Assembly: GCA_028278545.1 (NCBI GenBank)
Contig: JANQED010000042.1
Location: forward strand, 1-52,664
Direction of reading: 5' to 3'
From: Anaerolineales bacterium
GTDB lineage: Bacteria; Chloroflexota; Anaerolineae; Anaerolineales; UBA11858
DNA: 52,664 bases
The notes beneath the pieces are model-generated. The model saw only the letters and a program-made list of their open reading frames with translations, was not told where the DNA came from and did not search any database. Each line of letters opens with the position of its first letter. Position 1 is the stretch's first letter. Both the position numbers and the translations under genes were made by a program. Positions 41,228-49,006 of the stretch are shown here, piece by piece.

Positions 41228-42610
41228 CTACAGTTTAACAACGCCAGCTTGATTCTTAAACTGAATAATAAAATGAACACCCAATATCAAAAAACAAAAA
41301 ACAAATAAATCTGTCGGTGTTCTATATCTTGGATTTCCAACCTCCATCAATGTTGATATCAACATTGTATACACAACAATCAATAGTGGAAGAAGAAATG
41401 CTAAAGGAAAAAGACTATTATTAGCTGCAAATGTAGGTATAAGTTTTTTTCTCAACTCAAGCGGCAAGAATCTCATAAGCAAAGCAAAACCGAGTAACAG
41501 GAATACAATAATAAAAAAAGATTGTATGACTGTAAAGTGAATAATGGTCCAGAAGAGCTGAAGCAACCGTGAATCAAAATTGGAGAGTTCAGTTGACGAT
41601 GGAAACCAATATGTCGACATTGCGCGAGTTACTTCCACCAAATATTCAAGAGGTGCTTTTTGAATTAAGAGTAAATTCAACCGCAACATATAATGCGACA
41701 GCTCGGGTTTTTCTAGACCAGTAATTTCTACTAGTTCTGGTATCGTCTGCCAAATATACATCACTCCAGTATGGGAGCTATCTCGGGCAATTAGATCGTT
41801 ATCGCGGTTTTCAATAAGCACTTCCCTGATTTCTTCATATTCATCTGGCAATCTCTCAATTACCCGAACTGTCCTAGTGCTTAAATTGAATCCCGATAAT
41901 GGGGTAAGTCCTGAAAAATTAAAGTTTTTGGAGTTATACCCAAAATAGCCTCCTATAATTATTGTAGATAAAGTGAATGTGCTGACGATAGCAAACAACC
42001 ACTTCCTTTTTTCTGTACGGCTAGACAAAAGCAAAATGAGCAACAGGCCACAGATTACGATAAATAGCAACTGATATGTTGGTCTTACAAGCGCCGACAA
42101 TCCAAATGCTACGCCCGAAATAAGTAATAACAATGATCTTATTTTTGAAATGCCCTTTTCAAGTCCAAAATATACCAAAACTGCCCCGACCACAAGAAGG
42201 AATTCAGTCAGGGTCTCGGTCAAAACATAGGCAGTTCTTACCACGTTTGGAGGGATTAGGGAAAGAAGCAAAAATGCTGCGATTAACACCCTTGAAACTG
42301 AGATGCGATTGAGAAAAAGTGTCAGGAGAAATACAGAAACAAGGTGCAACAATAGCTGAACCCAAAAAAGCGCGCGTGAAGGTTCACTTGTGGAAACGGA
42401 ATTTGTGAGCAACAATAACAGGGGATACCCTGGCGTTCTATCGTGCAATTCTTCAGGTCTTCCATCTTGAAGATCTACTGCAACCCTGATGTAGTCATGC
42501 GAATCCTGTACGATATAGGGGGCACCGCTCCAGGCAACCAAATATATCAGTCCTGCGAAAGCAAGAATAATAATTAGCAACAATAAATCTCGTTTTTGTT
42601 TTGGCATCAT
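41228..42610 (-). CDS. AT-rich GT-C-like membrane glycosyltransferase, probable phage moron
   Basis: A 460-residue protein with about ten membrane helices. The first loop has YIVQDSHDYIRVA and then HDRTPGYPLLLLL, matching the acidic first-loop motif and RTPGYP block of GT39/ArnT-like enzymes that move sugars from polyprenyl phosphate. Inserted between tail-fibre and lysis genes on the minus strand, it is a typical moron site, so it may alter host surface glycans and block superinfection. Very AT-rich versus neighbours. Confidence 0.65.
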   Translation of the reverse strand: MMPKQKRDLLLLIIILAFAGLIYLVAWSGAPYIVQDSHDYIRVAVDLQDGRPEELHDRTPGYPLLLLLTNSVSTSEPSRALFWVQLLLHLVSVFLLTLFLNRISVSRVLIAAFLLLSLIPPNVVRTAYVLTETLTEFLLVVGAVLVYFGLEKGISKIRSLLLLISGVAFGLSALVRPTYQLLFIVICGLLLILLLSSRTEKRKWLFAIVSTFTLSTIIIGGYFGYNSKNFNFSGLTPLSGFNLSTRTVRVIERLPDEYEEIREVLIENRDNDLIARDSSHTGVMYIWQTIPELVEITGLEKPELSHYMLRLNLLLIQKAPLEYLVEVTRAMSTYWFPSSTELSNFDSRLLQLFWTIIHFTVIQSFFIIVFLLLGFALLMRFLPLELRKKLIPTFAANNSLFPLAFLLPLLIVVYTMLISTLMEVGNPRYRTPTDLFVFCFLILGVHFIIQFKNQAGVVKL

Positions 42611-42682
42611 GGCATACTCTCGCGGTTGAGTTTCTGTGAATTATACCAATCATTTTGTGGGCTCTAGCTATTAAATCCCCAT

Positions 42683-42733
42683 GAGAGGGCACACCCAGGG
42701 AAAGTCCGAAGGTTACTCCCTCTCGTTTTTGTT
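42683..42733. terminator. Structured inverted repeat between two minus-strand genes
   Basis: GAGAGGG and CCCTCTC are separated by a 28-nt loop with smaller internal pairing and followed on the + strand by GTTTTTGTTT. It could terminate + transcription coming from the tail block, although the long loop makes this uncertain. Confidence 0.4.
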
Positions 42734-43314
42734 TATCCTAACAATGGTAGGGGGTCAACAAACTTCCCGTTATGTTTGATTGTCAAGTGAAGATGAGGAC
42801 CAGTAGAGTTGCCGGTATTTCCGGACAGGGCTATCAATTCGTCTTGCTCCACACGTTGCTTTGGGACAACCAACACGTTATTCAGGTGAGCATATATTGA
42901 CTTGTACCCATTTCCGTGATCAATGCGCACCTGTTTCCCATATGGATGCGATCTATGTTCTTCGTGCTGCGCCTTGGATGAATACACCCACCCACCCCCA
43001 ATGGCTTTTACATCAGAATTAATTCGCACACCGATATCCAACCCTTCGTGGCCATCTAGACCAAATTGAGCATAGTATTCTGGATTAGCTCCAAACACTT
43101 GCGTAATGTATCGGGATTGAGTGGGCCAAGCAAACAAAGCTGGCTCAACCTGATCATCTTGCTGCCACGTAAATGTTTTGAGTGGGAACAATTCTGGAAA
43201 GTTGTCAGACAATATTCCGTATACCGCCTCTACCTTTTCTCTGTCTAACCCATCTTTGACCACATTATTGCTTGGTGGGTCGTAGGCCATGATTATGCTT
43301 AGTGTAGCCATCAT
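42733..43314 (-). CDS. M23-family metallopeptidase, probable endolysin
   Basis: A 193-residue peptidase. The LytM/M23 zinc motifs are intact: HEGLD (His89, Asp93), YAHL (His143) and HLHL (His174, His176). These enzymes cut peptide bridges of peptidoglycan. There is no signal peptide, so release would need a holin, for which 17998 and 18328 are candidates. It lies at the end of the leftward RecT operon. Confidence 0.85.
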   Translation of the reverse strand: MMATLSIIMAYDPPSNNVVKDGLDREKVEAVYGILSDNFPELFPLKTFTWQQDDQVEPALFAWPTQSRYITQVFGANPEYYAQFGLDGHEGLDIGVRINSDVKAIGGGWVYSSKAQHEEHRSHPYGKQVRIDHGNGYKSIYAHLNNVLVVPKQRVEQDELIALSGNTGNSTGPHLHLTIKHNGKFVDPLPLLG

Positions 43315-43324
43315 TTCTCCTTGT

Positions 43325-43831
43325 TCAGGGGGTCAGCTCTAAATGCGGATTTTTTTGCCATTCAATAGGCTCAAATTCGTCCAGCATTACTCCCAACATT
43401 CCGTGTTCAGTCTCAACACTTACTGCGCCATACTGATTGCAATGCGCCTCGTATTCACCAGGGGAAGCGGTTATTGGGCTGAGTGAAAAATCTGAGCGAA
43501 CAGTGGTTAGCAATAATACGCGCTTGGGGACGTATCTGGGTTTCGGGAATGGGCCTGGCCCTCTCTGCTGTGCCCCTACTTTCTCTTTACAAAAATGCCG
43601 CTGTATTTCGTGCCCATATTTGCGCGCACCTTCGCTCGTGGCGTGTAAATATTCGTCTTTGTTGCCAACAACCACGCCGCGAATTTTGGCAACATACGAT
43701 GTTTTTAGGCGGTCATCAAGTATTTGTGTGACTTTTCCGACCGTAACATATCCGCCGGACAAATAGAACAATTTTTCATCATGCGTCATTGCTTTTATTT
43801 TCTTCAATTGGCGTGTATCACTTACTACCAT
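43325..43831 (-). CDS. Hypothetical phage protein
   Basis: A 168-residue protein in the leftward operon, overlapping the upstream small gene by 14 nt. It contains SYVAKIRGVVVGNKDEYLHA, a Pro/Arg-rich middle (GPGPFPKPRYVPKR) and a C-terminal beta-rich part (YGAVSVETEHGMLGV). No family is recognised. Predicted cytoplasmic. Confidence 0.5.
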   Translation of the reverse strand: MVVSDTRQLKKIKAMTHDEKLFYLSGGYVTVGKVTQILDDRLKTSYVAKIRGVVVGNKDEYLHATSEGARKYGHEIQRHFCKEKVGAQQRGPGPFPKPRYVPKRVLLLTTVRSDFSLSPITASPGEYEAHCNQYGAVSVETEHGMLGVMLDEFEPIEWQKNPHLELTP

Positions 43832-44051
43832 TGCTAACTCCGATCCAGAAGTGGTTGGGCAAGATTGACAATGAGCTCTTCATTTCGACTCCATTAAAAA
43901 CAATCCTATTGTCGGAAAGCGTCGAAGGATTTGCATAGCAAACGTTTGGAGTCTGCCCATATTTCTTCTTGTAATACTCGACCGCCTTCTTGACTTTGGT
44001 TTCAAGAGAGGCGGTCTTATCGTTGTCGAACCAGAGCATACCGATGTCCAT
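43818..44051 (-). CDS. Small conserved-looking phage protein
   Basis: A 77-residue protein starting MDIGMLWFDNDKTASLETKV, followed by YYKKKYGQTPNVCYANPSTL and ending LPNHFWIGVSN. The start at 44051 is chosen because it overlaps the upstream stop as TGATG. I have the impression of having seen this pattern in other Chloroflexota, but that is memory only; the function is unknown. Confidence 0.6.
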   Translation of the reverse strand: MDIGMLWFDNDKTASLETKVKKAVEYYKKKYGQTPNVCYANPSTLSDNRIVFNGVEMKSSLSILPNHFWIGVSNGSK

Positions 44052-44257
44052 CAAAATTCCACAAGATCGCAAATTTCTTTGACGCGTCCACGAAGCCATT
44101 CTTCGTCTGTTTGCTCGCGCGACGGCAACGCGCTGGGTGGAGATGGCGGACTTCCAGCACCATCTCCACTAGTATCCGTATAGCCATTCCATGCGGGACC
44201 ATTTACGGTTAAGGTATTGGAGCTAGTGTCCCAAACGAGGTTAGTGTAGTTATTCAT
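44051..44257 (-). CDS. Small phage protein with Pro/Ser-rich linker
   Basis: A 68-residue protein: a beta-rich N-terminus (NNYTNLVWDTSSNTLTVNG), a GSPPSPPSALPS linker and a helical acidic end (EQTDEEWLRGRVKEICDLV). Both ends overlap or touch neighbours (ATG within the previous gene's last codons, TGATG to the next), so it is part of a tight operon. Function unknown. Confidence 0.55.
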   Translation of the reverse strand: MNNYTNLVWDTSSNTLTVNGPAWNGYTDTSGDGAGSPPSPPSALPSREQTDEEWLRGRVKEICDLVEF

Positions 44258-44720
44258 TGTTCTCGCGCCCTCTGCCGATGCTGTCTTGTTCGACCGAGAT
44301 TGTTGGCAAGCGCTTCAAGATCTGTTTCATCAAATCCTGGAGATAGTCTACTTGCCCGTCAAACTGCTCCTCACGGAACTTCATTTGCTTCTCAAACTGA
44401 TCTCGCTCTGACACTAGATTCTCCTCGCGCACGGCCAGCTTTGCCTCTTGCGTGGATTGCTCAATTTCGACCCTTTGCCGCTTTTTCTCTAGGCCGATCA
44501 TATGCTTTAACTCACGCTCGCGCCGGTCAAAATCTTCTTGCTTTTTGTCGCGAGTGATTTCAAGATTTGTGACCTCTTTCTTTAGAGCAATAAGCTCTTT
44601 TTCGAGAGTTCTCTTTTCAGTTAGGGCTTTATTCTCGGCCCGCAGGGAGGCAACTTCGCGGGTCAATCGCTCGATTTCCTCCGAGAGTTTTACTAGTTGG
44701 TTGTCTTTTCCAAATAACAT
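44250..44720 (-). CDS. Coiled-coil phage protein
   Basis: A 156-residue protein that is almost all heptad repeat from residues 10 to 125 (LSEEIERLTREVASLRAE, LEKELIALKKEVTNLEI), ending with a short tail ISVEQDSIGRGRENNE. It probably oligomerises. It lies just downstream of recT (38-nt gap), with AAGGAGTAAAGAAATG as the start context, so it may work with recombination or replication, but nothing shows this directly. Confidence 0.6.
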   Translation of the reverse strand: MLFGKDNQLVKLSEEIERLTREVASLRAENKALTEKRTLEKELIALKKEVTNLEITRDKKQEDFDRRERELKHMIGLEKKRQRVEIEQSTQEAKLAVREENLVSERDQFEKQMKFREEQFDGQVDYLQDLMKQILKRLPTISVEQDSIGRGRENNE

Positions 44721-44758
44721 TTCTTTACTCCTTTTGTCACATTATTTTGGTGACATAT

Positions 44759-45715
44759 TTATGGTTTCTCTCCGGCATTAGCCTTCTCCGCCGCCTCTTC
44801 TGCGCCCAATCCAGTATCTCTCCAGCCGCGGTAAAGCCGGAACCAGGCAATCACTTCACTAATGCCGTTCGTATTGATATTGCTAAGCGCAAGTGTGGTC
44901 TGCATGGAAAAGGCGTTCTCGGACAAGCCCGCGTTGACTACTGCTTCGATCACCTCTATGGGAATATCGTTGGCAAATTCGCCCTCGACTACATCCGTAT
45001 CACCAAAATCGGGAACACCCACATCGTCGGGGGTTTGTAGGCGTGGATCATTGGTAATGGCTTCGAGGTTGATTGCGTCATCGTCCTGCATTTCGATGGA
45101 GAGCAAGCCCCAGCGGGTGAGCAACTGGCGCAGCACGGTTTTTCTCGCCATGGCCCCAAAGTCGGTTTTCCAAGCCGAGCTGTTGAAATCGTAGCTCTTA
45201 GAGTATTTCTTGCCGTGCTCCCTGACTTGATCGACGGTCATGTAGACAAACTTCTCGTAGCCATTCTTCATCTTGAAATAGGCAAAATAACCTTGCACAT
45301 CGTCACCTGTCCGGGTCCCGTTGATGGTGATATTTCCGGTCAAGCGATTGATAACCACTTCTTCGCCTTCGTAGATCGCATCGGCGTTGATGGCTTCATA
45401 CTGCTTGGTGCGAAGGGCCATTTGAATCAGCCCTTTGTAGCCGGTTATAAAAGTGGCTTCGTTCTTGAAGGGTACAATGTAGGCAAAACCCAGGCTCGGC
45501 TCAATGGGTAGGTTGAGTATGGCGGCCTTGGCGGCGGCTGTGAGGATGCTGGGCGTGGTGCAGGCTTGCAGCTTATCATTGCCGGCCACCACGGACAACA
45601 GGGAGGCCATAAAGGACGGGGCGCGGTCAGCCAGGATGGCTTCGAAGCGCTTCTTAACATCGGCTGTCTGGATGGCGTTCTTGAATTTGGTGAAGGGGGC
45701 AATTGCGGTGGTCAT
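44759..45715 (-). CDS. recT: RecT-family single-strand annealing protein
   Basis: A 318-residue recombinase. Hallmarks are SFMASLLSVVAGNDKLQACT, TAAAKAAILNLPIEPSLGFA, YIVPFKNEATFITGYKGLIQ, YEGEEV and a later KTDFGAMARKTVLRQLL. RecT coats and anneals single-stranded DNA during phage recombination. The ATG at 45715 has AAGGAGC upstream; the 56 residues encoded further upstream are out-of-gene. No RecE-like exonuclease is seen nearby, which is unusual for a RecT operon. Confidence 0.9.
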   Translation of the reverse strand: MTTAIAPFTKFKNAIQTADVKKRFEAILADRAPSFMASLLSVVAGNDKLQACTTPSILTAAAKAAILNLPIEPSLGFAYIVPFKNEATFITGYKGLIQMALRTKQYEAINADAIYEGEEVVINRLTGNITINGTRTGDDVQGYFAYFKMKNGYEKFVYMTVDQVREHGKKYSKSYDFNSSAWKTDFGAMARKTVLRQLLTRWGLLSIEMQDDDAINLEAITNDPRLQTPDDVGVPDFGDTDVVEGEFANDIPIEVIEAVVNAGLSENAFSMQTTLALSNINTNGISEVIAWFRLYRGWRDTGLGAEEAAEKANAGEKP

Positions 45716-45725
45716 GGATAGCTCC

Positions 45726-45932
45726 TTACAAATACGGACTGTAAAAATGGCTTTGATAAAACAATCCGATACATTCACATTCGTCATCGGGATTGCGCCA
45801 TATTCCAATGGGAGCAGCCGCTTTTGTGCTCCACTTAGTTGCTGATGCCGTGGCATCAGCAACCGTTGTGTATCTTGGGTCAACGTCGGATAAAGACGAT
45901 GTGTCGCCTACTTGATACGTGTCGTTTTCCAT
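45726..45932 (-). CDS. Small phage protein of unknown function
   Basis: A 68-residue acidic protein (MENDTYQVGDTSSLSDVDP, then PIGIWRNPDDECECIG) ten nt upstream of recT. Two closely spaced Cys residues are present. Same operon; no family named. Confidence 0.5.
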   Translation of the reverse strand: MENDTYQVGDTSSLSDVDPRYTTVADATASATKWSTKAAAPIGIWRNPDDECECIGLFYQSHFYSPYL

Positions 45933-45934
45933 CT

Positions 45935-46228
45935 CTAAAACCCTAGCCTCTTGATCGTTTCTTCCACTTGCTCAGGCGTCAACTTCTTGCGTGGCGACAA
46001 CTCGCGCTCTCCTATGCGCCTATCCATACTGACGCTTTCTGCCTGGTACTTGCTCACGGCGTTGTGGGAGTAGACAAGAGCATCACAAGTCCAGCATTTG
46101 ATGTGAAGCTCCTTGTTTTCTCCGCCAACCACGCTCAAGTGCCCTAAACAGATAGCACAATTGCGGTGCTTGATAAAGCGCTCGGCTTCTGCTTTGGTTG
46201 CAAATGAGAGAGGAGAAAGAAGGTTCAC
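45935..46228 (-). CDS. Small zinc-ribbon-like phage protein
   Basis: A 97-residue protein with CAICLGH and CWTCDALVYSHN, a CxxC...CxxC layout that can bind zinc. The C-terminal part is basic, with LTPEQVEETIKRLGF. It overlaps the preceding gene as ATGA. Confidence 0.6.
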   Translation of the reverse strand: MNLLSPLSFATKAEAERFIKHRNCAICLGHLSVVGGENKELHIKCWTCDALVYSHNAVSKYQAESVSMDRRIGERELSPRKKLTPEQVEETIKRLGF

Positions 46229-46392
46229 GAGAGTTGTTCCAATTCCTGCCTGAGACGCGCAATCTCGCTTTGCAGATGCTCTATTTCGGTATCTGACAGT
46301 TGCTTTCCCTGGCCAGGGTGAGGCCCCTGTTTCAGCCGGTGTTCAGCCCAGGCGATTTGTTCTTCAAGTCGAATGCGTTTGTCTTCGCTCAT
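46225..46392 (-). CDS. Small coiled-coil protein
   Basis: A 55-residue helical protein starting MSEDKRIRLEEQIAWAEHRL, with a C-terminal heptad stretch IEHLQSEIARLRQELEQL. An upstream ATG at 46407 would add five residues and overlap the previous gene as ATGA, so the longer form is also possible. It overlaps the next gene as ATGA. Confidence 0.55.
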   Translation of the reverse strand: MSEDKRIRLEEQIAWAEHRLKQGPHPGQGKQLSDTEIEHLQSEIARLRQELEQLS

Positions 46393-46403
46393 ATTTTTTC
46401 CTT

Positions 46404-46630
46404 TCATCTGTTAGCGCGGAGATGCTCATAGCGCCTGGTGTATTTCCAAAAATGCCTTTTGCACTTTCCGCGCTGTTGAATCCCGTCAATAGAATCGATT
46501 GTGCCGCAACCTATGTATTGAAATACTTTTGGGTTGTAGTCAGCATCGCGCCGCTCTGAACAGGCATCGTATTGGGTAATACCCCCCCATCGATATTAGC
46601 ACGCTTAATTGAGTTTCTTATTATTGCCAC
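46404..46630 (-). pseudogene. Small Cys-containing phage gene broken by a G7 tract
   Basis: GTG 46630 follows AAGGAG and reads VAIIRNSIKRANID up to a run of seven G (46582-46588 on this strand), then soon stops. The next frame reads GGITQYDACSERRDADYNPK and onward through CGTIDSID, GKCKRHFWKYTRRYEHLRAN to a TGA that overlaps the next gene as ATGA. One added G would join both halves into a 75-residue protein. A sequencing error, a real mutation or slippage-based phase variation could explain it. Confidence 0.65.
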
Positions 46631-46657
46631 GTTATCTCCTTATAATAAACAACTTTT

Positions 46658-46852
46658 TTAGCCAGTCGCCCACATGGCGGGGTCGTCCGACCAGTGAGGA
46701 AAGCGATCCAGCTCAATCTCAGTCAGGGCGGCGTCTAGTTGGGGTTCGGGCATTCGATCCAGCATGATTTCTGCCAGGGGGTCGGTGATCGGCAGGCAAA
46801 AGCTCTCGCCGGGAGCGGCTTCCGGGATTGTGGAGAGGGGGTGTGTGGTCAT
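46658..46852 (-). CDS. Small acidic phage protein, first gene of the leftward operon
   Basis: A 64-residue acidic protein with PEAAPGESFCLPITDPLAEI and ELDRFPHWSDDPAMWATG. CAGGA lies 7 nt upstream of the ATG. It is the promoter-proximal gene of the operon running to the endolysin. Function unknown; acidic first genes can be anti-host or DNA-mimic proteins, but this is only a guess. Confidence 0.5.
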   Translation of the reverse strand: MTTHPLSTIPEAAPGESFCLPITDPLAEIMLDRMPEPQLDAALTEIELDRFPHWSDDPAMWATG

Positions 46853-47013
46853 GATTGGTCCTGCGGTTGAACGGGGATAACCGGGGATAAGTGCATGTGT
46901 TCAGCAGACACGTTATCTCTTCGTTATCAAGGTGCGGTGAACTTCCGTTGGGGCTGAAATCATGACCACACGCTTTGCGGCGGGGATGCTTCCAAGGCAC
47001 CCGTTATGGTTCA

Positions 47014-47042
47014 AGGGTAACAACTTTCCGATAAATTGTCAA
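47014..47042 (-). promoter_or_regulatory. Leftward early promoter
   Basis: On the minus strand, TTGACA, 17 nt and TACCCT. The -35 overlaps the palindromic operator, which would let the XRE protein block it. Confidence 0.55.
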
Positions 47043-47049
47043 GTGACAA
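47036..47049. promoter_or_regulatory. Palindromic operator between divergent phage promoters
   Basis: TTGTCAAGTGACAA has perfect 6-bp arms around AG. A related half, GTAACAACTT, occurs about 20 nt to the left and GTGACAACTT overlaps it. This is the expected position for XRE repressor binding between the repressor gene and the leftward operon. Confidence 0.6.
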
Positions 47050-47096
47050 CTTAACCTTGCCCATACGGCAGTGCTTTTATGCTAATATCTTTCCAA

Positions 47097-47429
47097 ATGA
47101 CAAGGATTGATTTCCCCAAGTGGTTGCGCGAAGAACTGTCCCGCCAGCAAATGATCCCGGCTGAGTTATCGAGGAGGTCGGGGATTACCGAGGGCACGAT
47201 CAGCAGGATATTGAGCGGGGCGCGAAGGCCGAAGATAGAGACGGTGAAAGAGATTGCCCGGGCCTTGATGCTGGATGAGAATTATGTGCTGGGCGCGGCG
47301 GGTTTTATCTCCCCCGCGCCTGAGATCAACCCCCAACATGCGGAACTGACTCACCTGTTTGATATGCTGCCAAAGAAGGAGCAGCGCGAGATCATCGCGA
47401 TCATTCGTCTGAAGCTGGAATCTGAGTGA
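47097..47429 (+). CDS. XRE-family transcriptional regulator, probable phage repressor
   Basis: A 110-residue protein. The helix-turn-helix is around PAELSRRSGITEGTISRILS (about 18-37), followed by GARRPKIETVKEIARAL and a C-terminal dimerisation helix (LFDMLPKKEQREIIAIIRL). It lacks a cleavable S24 peptidase domain, so it is a short repressor, not LexA-like. Start 47097 is preferred to 47079. It is divergent from the RecT operon with an operator between. Confidence 0.8.
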   Translation: MTRIDFPKWLREELSRQQMIPAELSRRSGITEGTISRILSGARRPKIETVKEIARALMLDENYVLGAAGFISPAPEINPQHAELTHLFDMLPKKEQREIIAIIRLKLESE

Positions 47430-47592
47430 CCCTGGTGAGCTTGTAGCCGTGTTTTTGGCACCAGGCATGCACAATCAAGCGCCCTAACCGGGTGCTGATG
47501 ATATATTCGATTAGCCCCCGTAGTTCGTCTTTGTCGATTTCGAGGGAGGAGGCTACCGTCAGTCCATTCGATTTCATTTCGGTATCAGTCAT
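47401..47592 (-). CDS. Small hypothetical protein
   Basis: A 63-residue protein convergent with the repressor gene, overlapping its 3' end by 29 nt. It starts MTDTEMKSNGLTVASSLEID and ends HGYKLTRVTQIPASDE. GCCGAGGC precedes the ATG. Composition is protein-like; no family. Confidence 0.45.
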   Translation of the reverse strand: MTDTEMKSNGLTVASSLEIDKDELRGLIEYIISTRLGRLIVHAWCQKHGYKLTRVTQIPASDE

Positions 47593-47691
47593 GTTAGCCT
47601 CGGCAAGCTTTGTGCCACCATTTTAGCACATTATTAGAACGCCCGTTCTATTACTTAAGTACCAATTTGGGTAGTGTCTTAGGAGGATGCG

Positions 47692-47868
47692 ATGAATGAA
47701 GAACAGAAAGACGTGATCCTGGACATCCAGGCCGATCTGAAGGAAATCCGCAAGGAGATGGAGTATCTGAAGAAGATCAACGACAAGCTGGGGCTTTTTG
47801 CGGTGTTGGCTGTTATTGCTCTGATCGTTATGGTGATTAGTTTTGTGAGTATGTGTGTGCCGTTCTAA
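47692..47868 (+). CDS. 58-residue membrane protein with coiled-coil head
   Basis: Starts MNEEQKDVILDIQADLKEI with a perfect AGGAGG 5 nt upstream. A short heptad region (about 5-30) is followed by one hydrophobic helix (LGLFAVLAVIALIVMVISFV). It is 31 nt before the lipoprotein gene and probably shares its transcript. Small bacterial membrane proteins of this layout are common in host genomes. Confidence 0.75.
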   Translation: MNEEQKDVILDIQADLKEIRKEMEYLKKINDKLGLFAVLAVIALIVMVISFVSMCVPF

Positions 47869-47899
47869 CCCCATATGCATTTGTAAGTGGAGGAAACCA

Positions 47900-48724
47900 G
47901 TGAAGAAGACGATCATACCCCTGCTGATGGCTGGTGTATTTCTTTCGGCCTGCACCGCTTCTGAAGCCCAAATTCTGACGGCCATTGCCGAAACGGAAGC
48001 GGCGAAGCCGACCAGCACCGATACCACCCTCCCCACCAGCACCCAAACGGATACGCCAACGCCCACGCATACCCCCACCGAGACCGCGACCCCTACCCCG
48101 ACAGCAACATTTACGGCGACACCTTCGCCCACACCGGATTTGCGGATCATAAGAACCGATCCCAAAGAATTCCTGCTGACTTCAGATGACTTACCTGAAG
48201 ACGCAAAATATTTCTTGCCTGGCCCGGGCTGGATCAGCCCGCACCACAATTCTGAAATCATCTCAGGATGGGGTAGGGAAAAAGGACTAGAATATCTTGA
48301 ACGCACAGGACGCATCGATGGGTGGGTGGTTCAGTTTTATCGCGGCACGGAAACATTGCGAATACCAGAAATCATTTATCACAACTTAATTCAGTACGAA
48401 TCGGCTGAAGGGGCACAGATCACATTACTTGAGTTTAACTTGGTTGTGTACAAAGGCAGATCAAGTCGTGAGTACGAATTTGTTGACAGAGAACTAGACA
48501 TTGGCGACATGAGTTTGGCAATGATAGCAAAAGAGATGCAACCCAACGGCAAATATCGTATATGGTATCGAATTGGAGCAACTTATAGAAACTATGGCTC
48601 ATACATCTATGGCTGGGGCTGGGAAGACGATATTGATTACGAATACATTGAAGACATCGCTCGGAGCGTGATAGAAAAGCTGGAACAAGCACCATTATCC
48701 GATCCAGGCCAAATGAGCCCGTAA
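47900..48724 (+). CDS. Lipoprotein with Thr/Pro linker
   Basis: A 274-residue lipoprotein with a GTG start after GGAGGAAA. Signal peptide 1-17 ends in the lipobox LSAC (Cys18). Residues about 36-75 are a Thr/Pro-rich spacer (TPTATFTATPSPTP), a hallmark of Chloroflexota surface lipoproteins. The outer domain is Tyr/Trp-rich (RIWYRIGATYRNYGS, YGWGWEDDIDY) and has no family I recognise. Confidence 0.7.
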   Translation: MKKTIIPLLMAGVFLSACTASEAQILTAIAETEAAKPTSTDTTLPTSTQTDTPTPTHTPTETATPTPTATFTATPSPTPDLRIIRTDPKEFLLTSDDLPEDAKYFLPGPGWISPHHNSEIISGWGREKGLEYLERTGRIDGWVVQFYRGTETLRIPEIIYHNLIQYESAEGAQITLLEFNLVVYKGRSSREYEFVDRELDIGDMSLAMIAKEMQPNGKYRIWYRIGATYRNYGSYIYGWGWEDDIDYEYIEDIARSVIEKLEQAPLSDPGQMSP

Positions 48725-48880
48725 AGGCGCATCGCTCCCTTCGACTGTGCTGTGCTGCGCTCAGGGAGGGGGTTGTGGGGTTGTTTTCTAAGGAGCGGGG
48801 ATGGTTGAATGGGTGAAGCCCCCCTGACCCCCCACGCCGAAGGCGCGCCTATGGCGTTTTTGGGGGAGAGCGTTCGTTTG
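48725..48880. repeat. R1 repeats downstream of the lipoprotein gene
   Basis: CTCCCTTCGACTGTGCTG with AGGGAG, then a CCCCCCACGCCGAAGGCGCG composite as at 13291. The interval up to 49006 contains only these and a promoter. Confidence 0.7.
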
Positions 48881-48932
48881 GACACGGATTTCAGATGGAT
48901 TGAGGGATAAATATGGTACGGGATAGAAGATA

Positions 48933-48961
48933 TTGTGTTGGGGGGAGGATTACTTTATACT
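48933..48961 (+). promoter_or_regulatory. Probable promoter of the STAND-TPR gene
   Basis: TTGTGT, 17 nt and TATACT, 45 nt before the ATG. The spacer is G-rich. Confidence 0.5.
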
Positions 48962-49006
48962 AAATAGAGCGAATTTCACTGTTTGTTGAAATAGGCAGGG
49001 TCAGGA

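Noticed and set aside
45716..45883. N-terminal extension of RecT
   Set aside because: These residues do not resemble RecT, overlap the upstream gene, and AAGGAGC is placed for ATG 45715.
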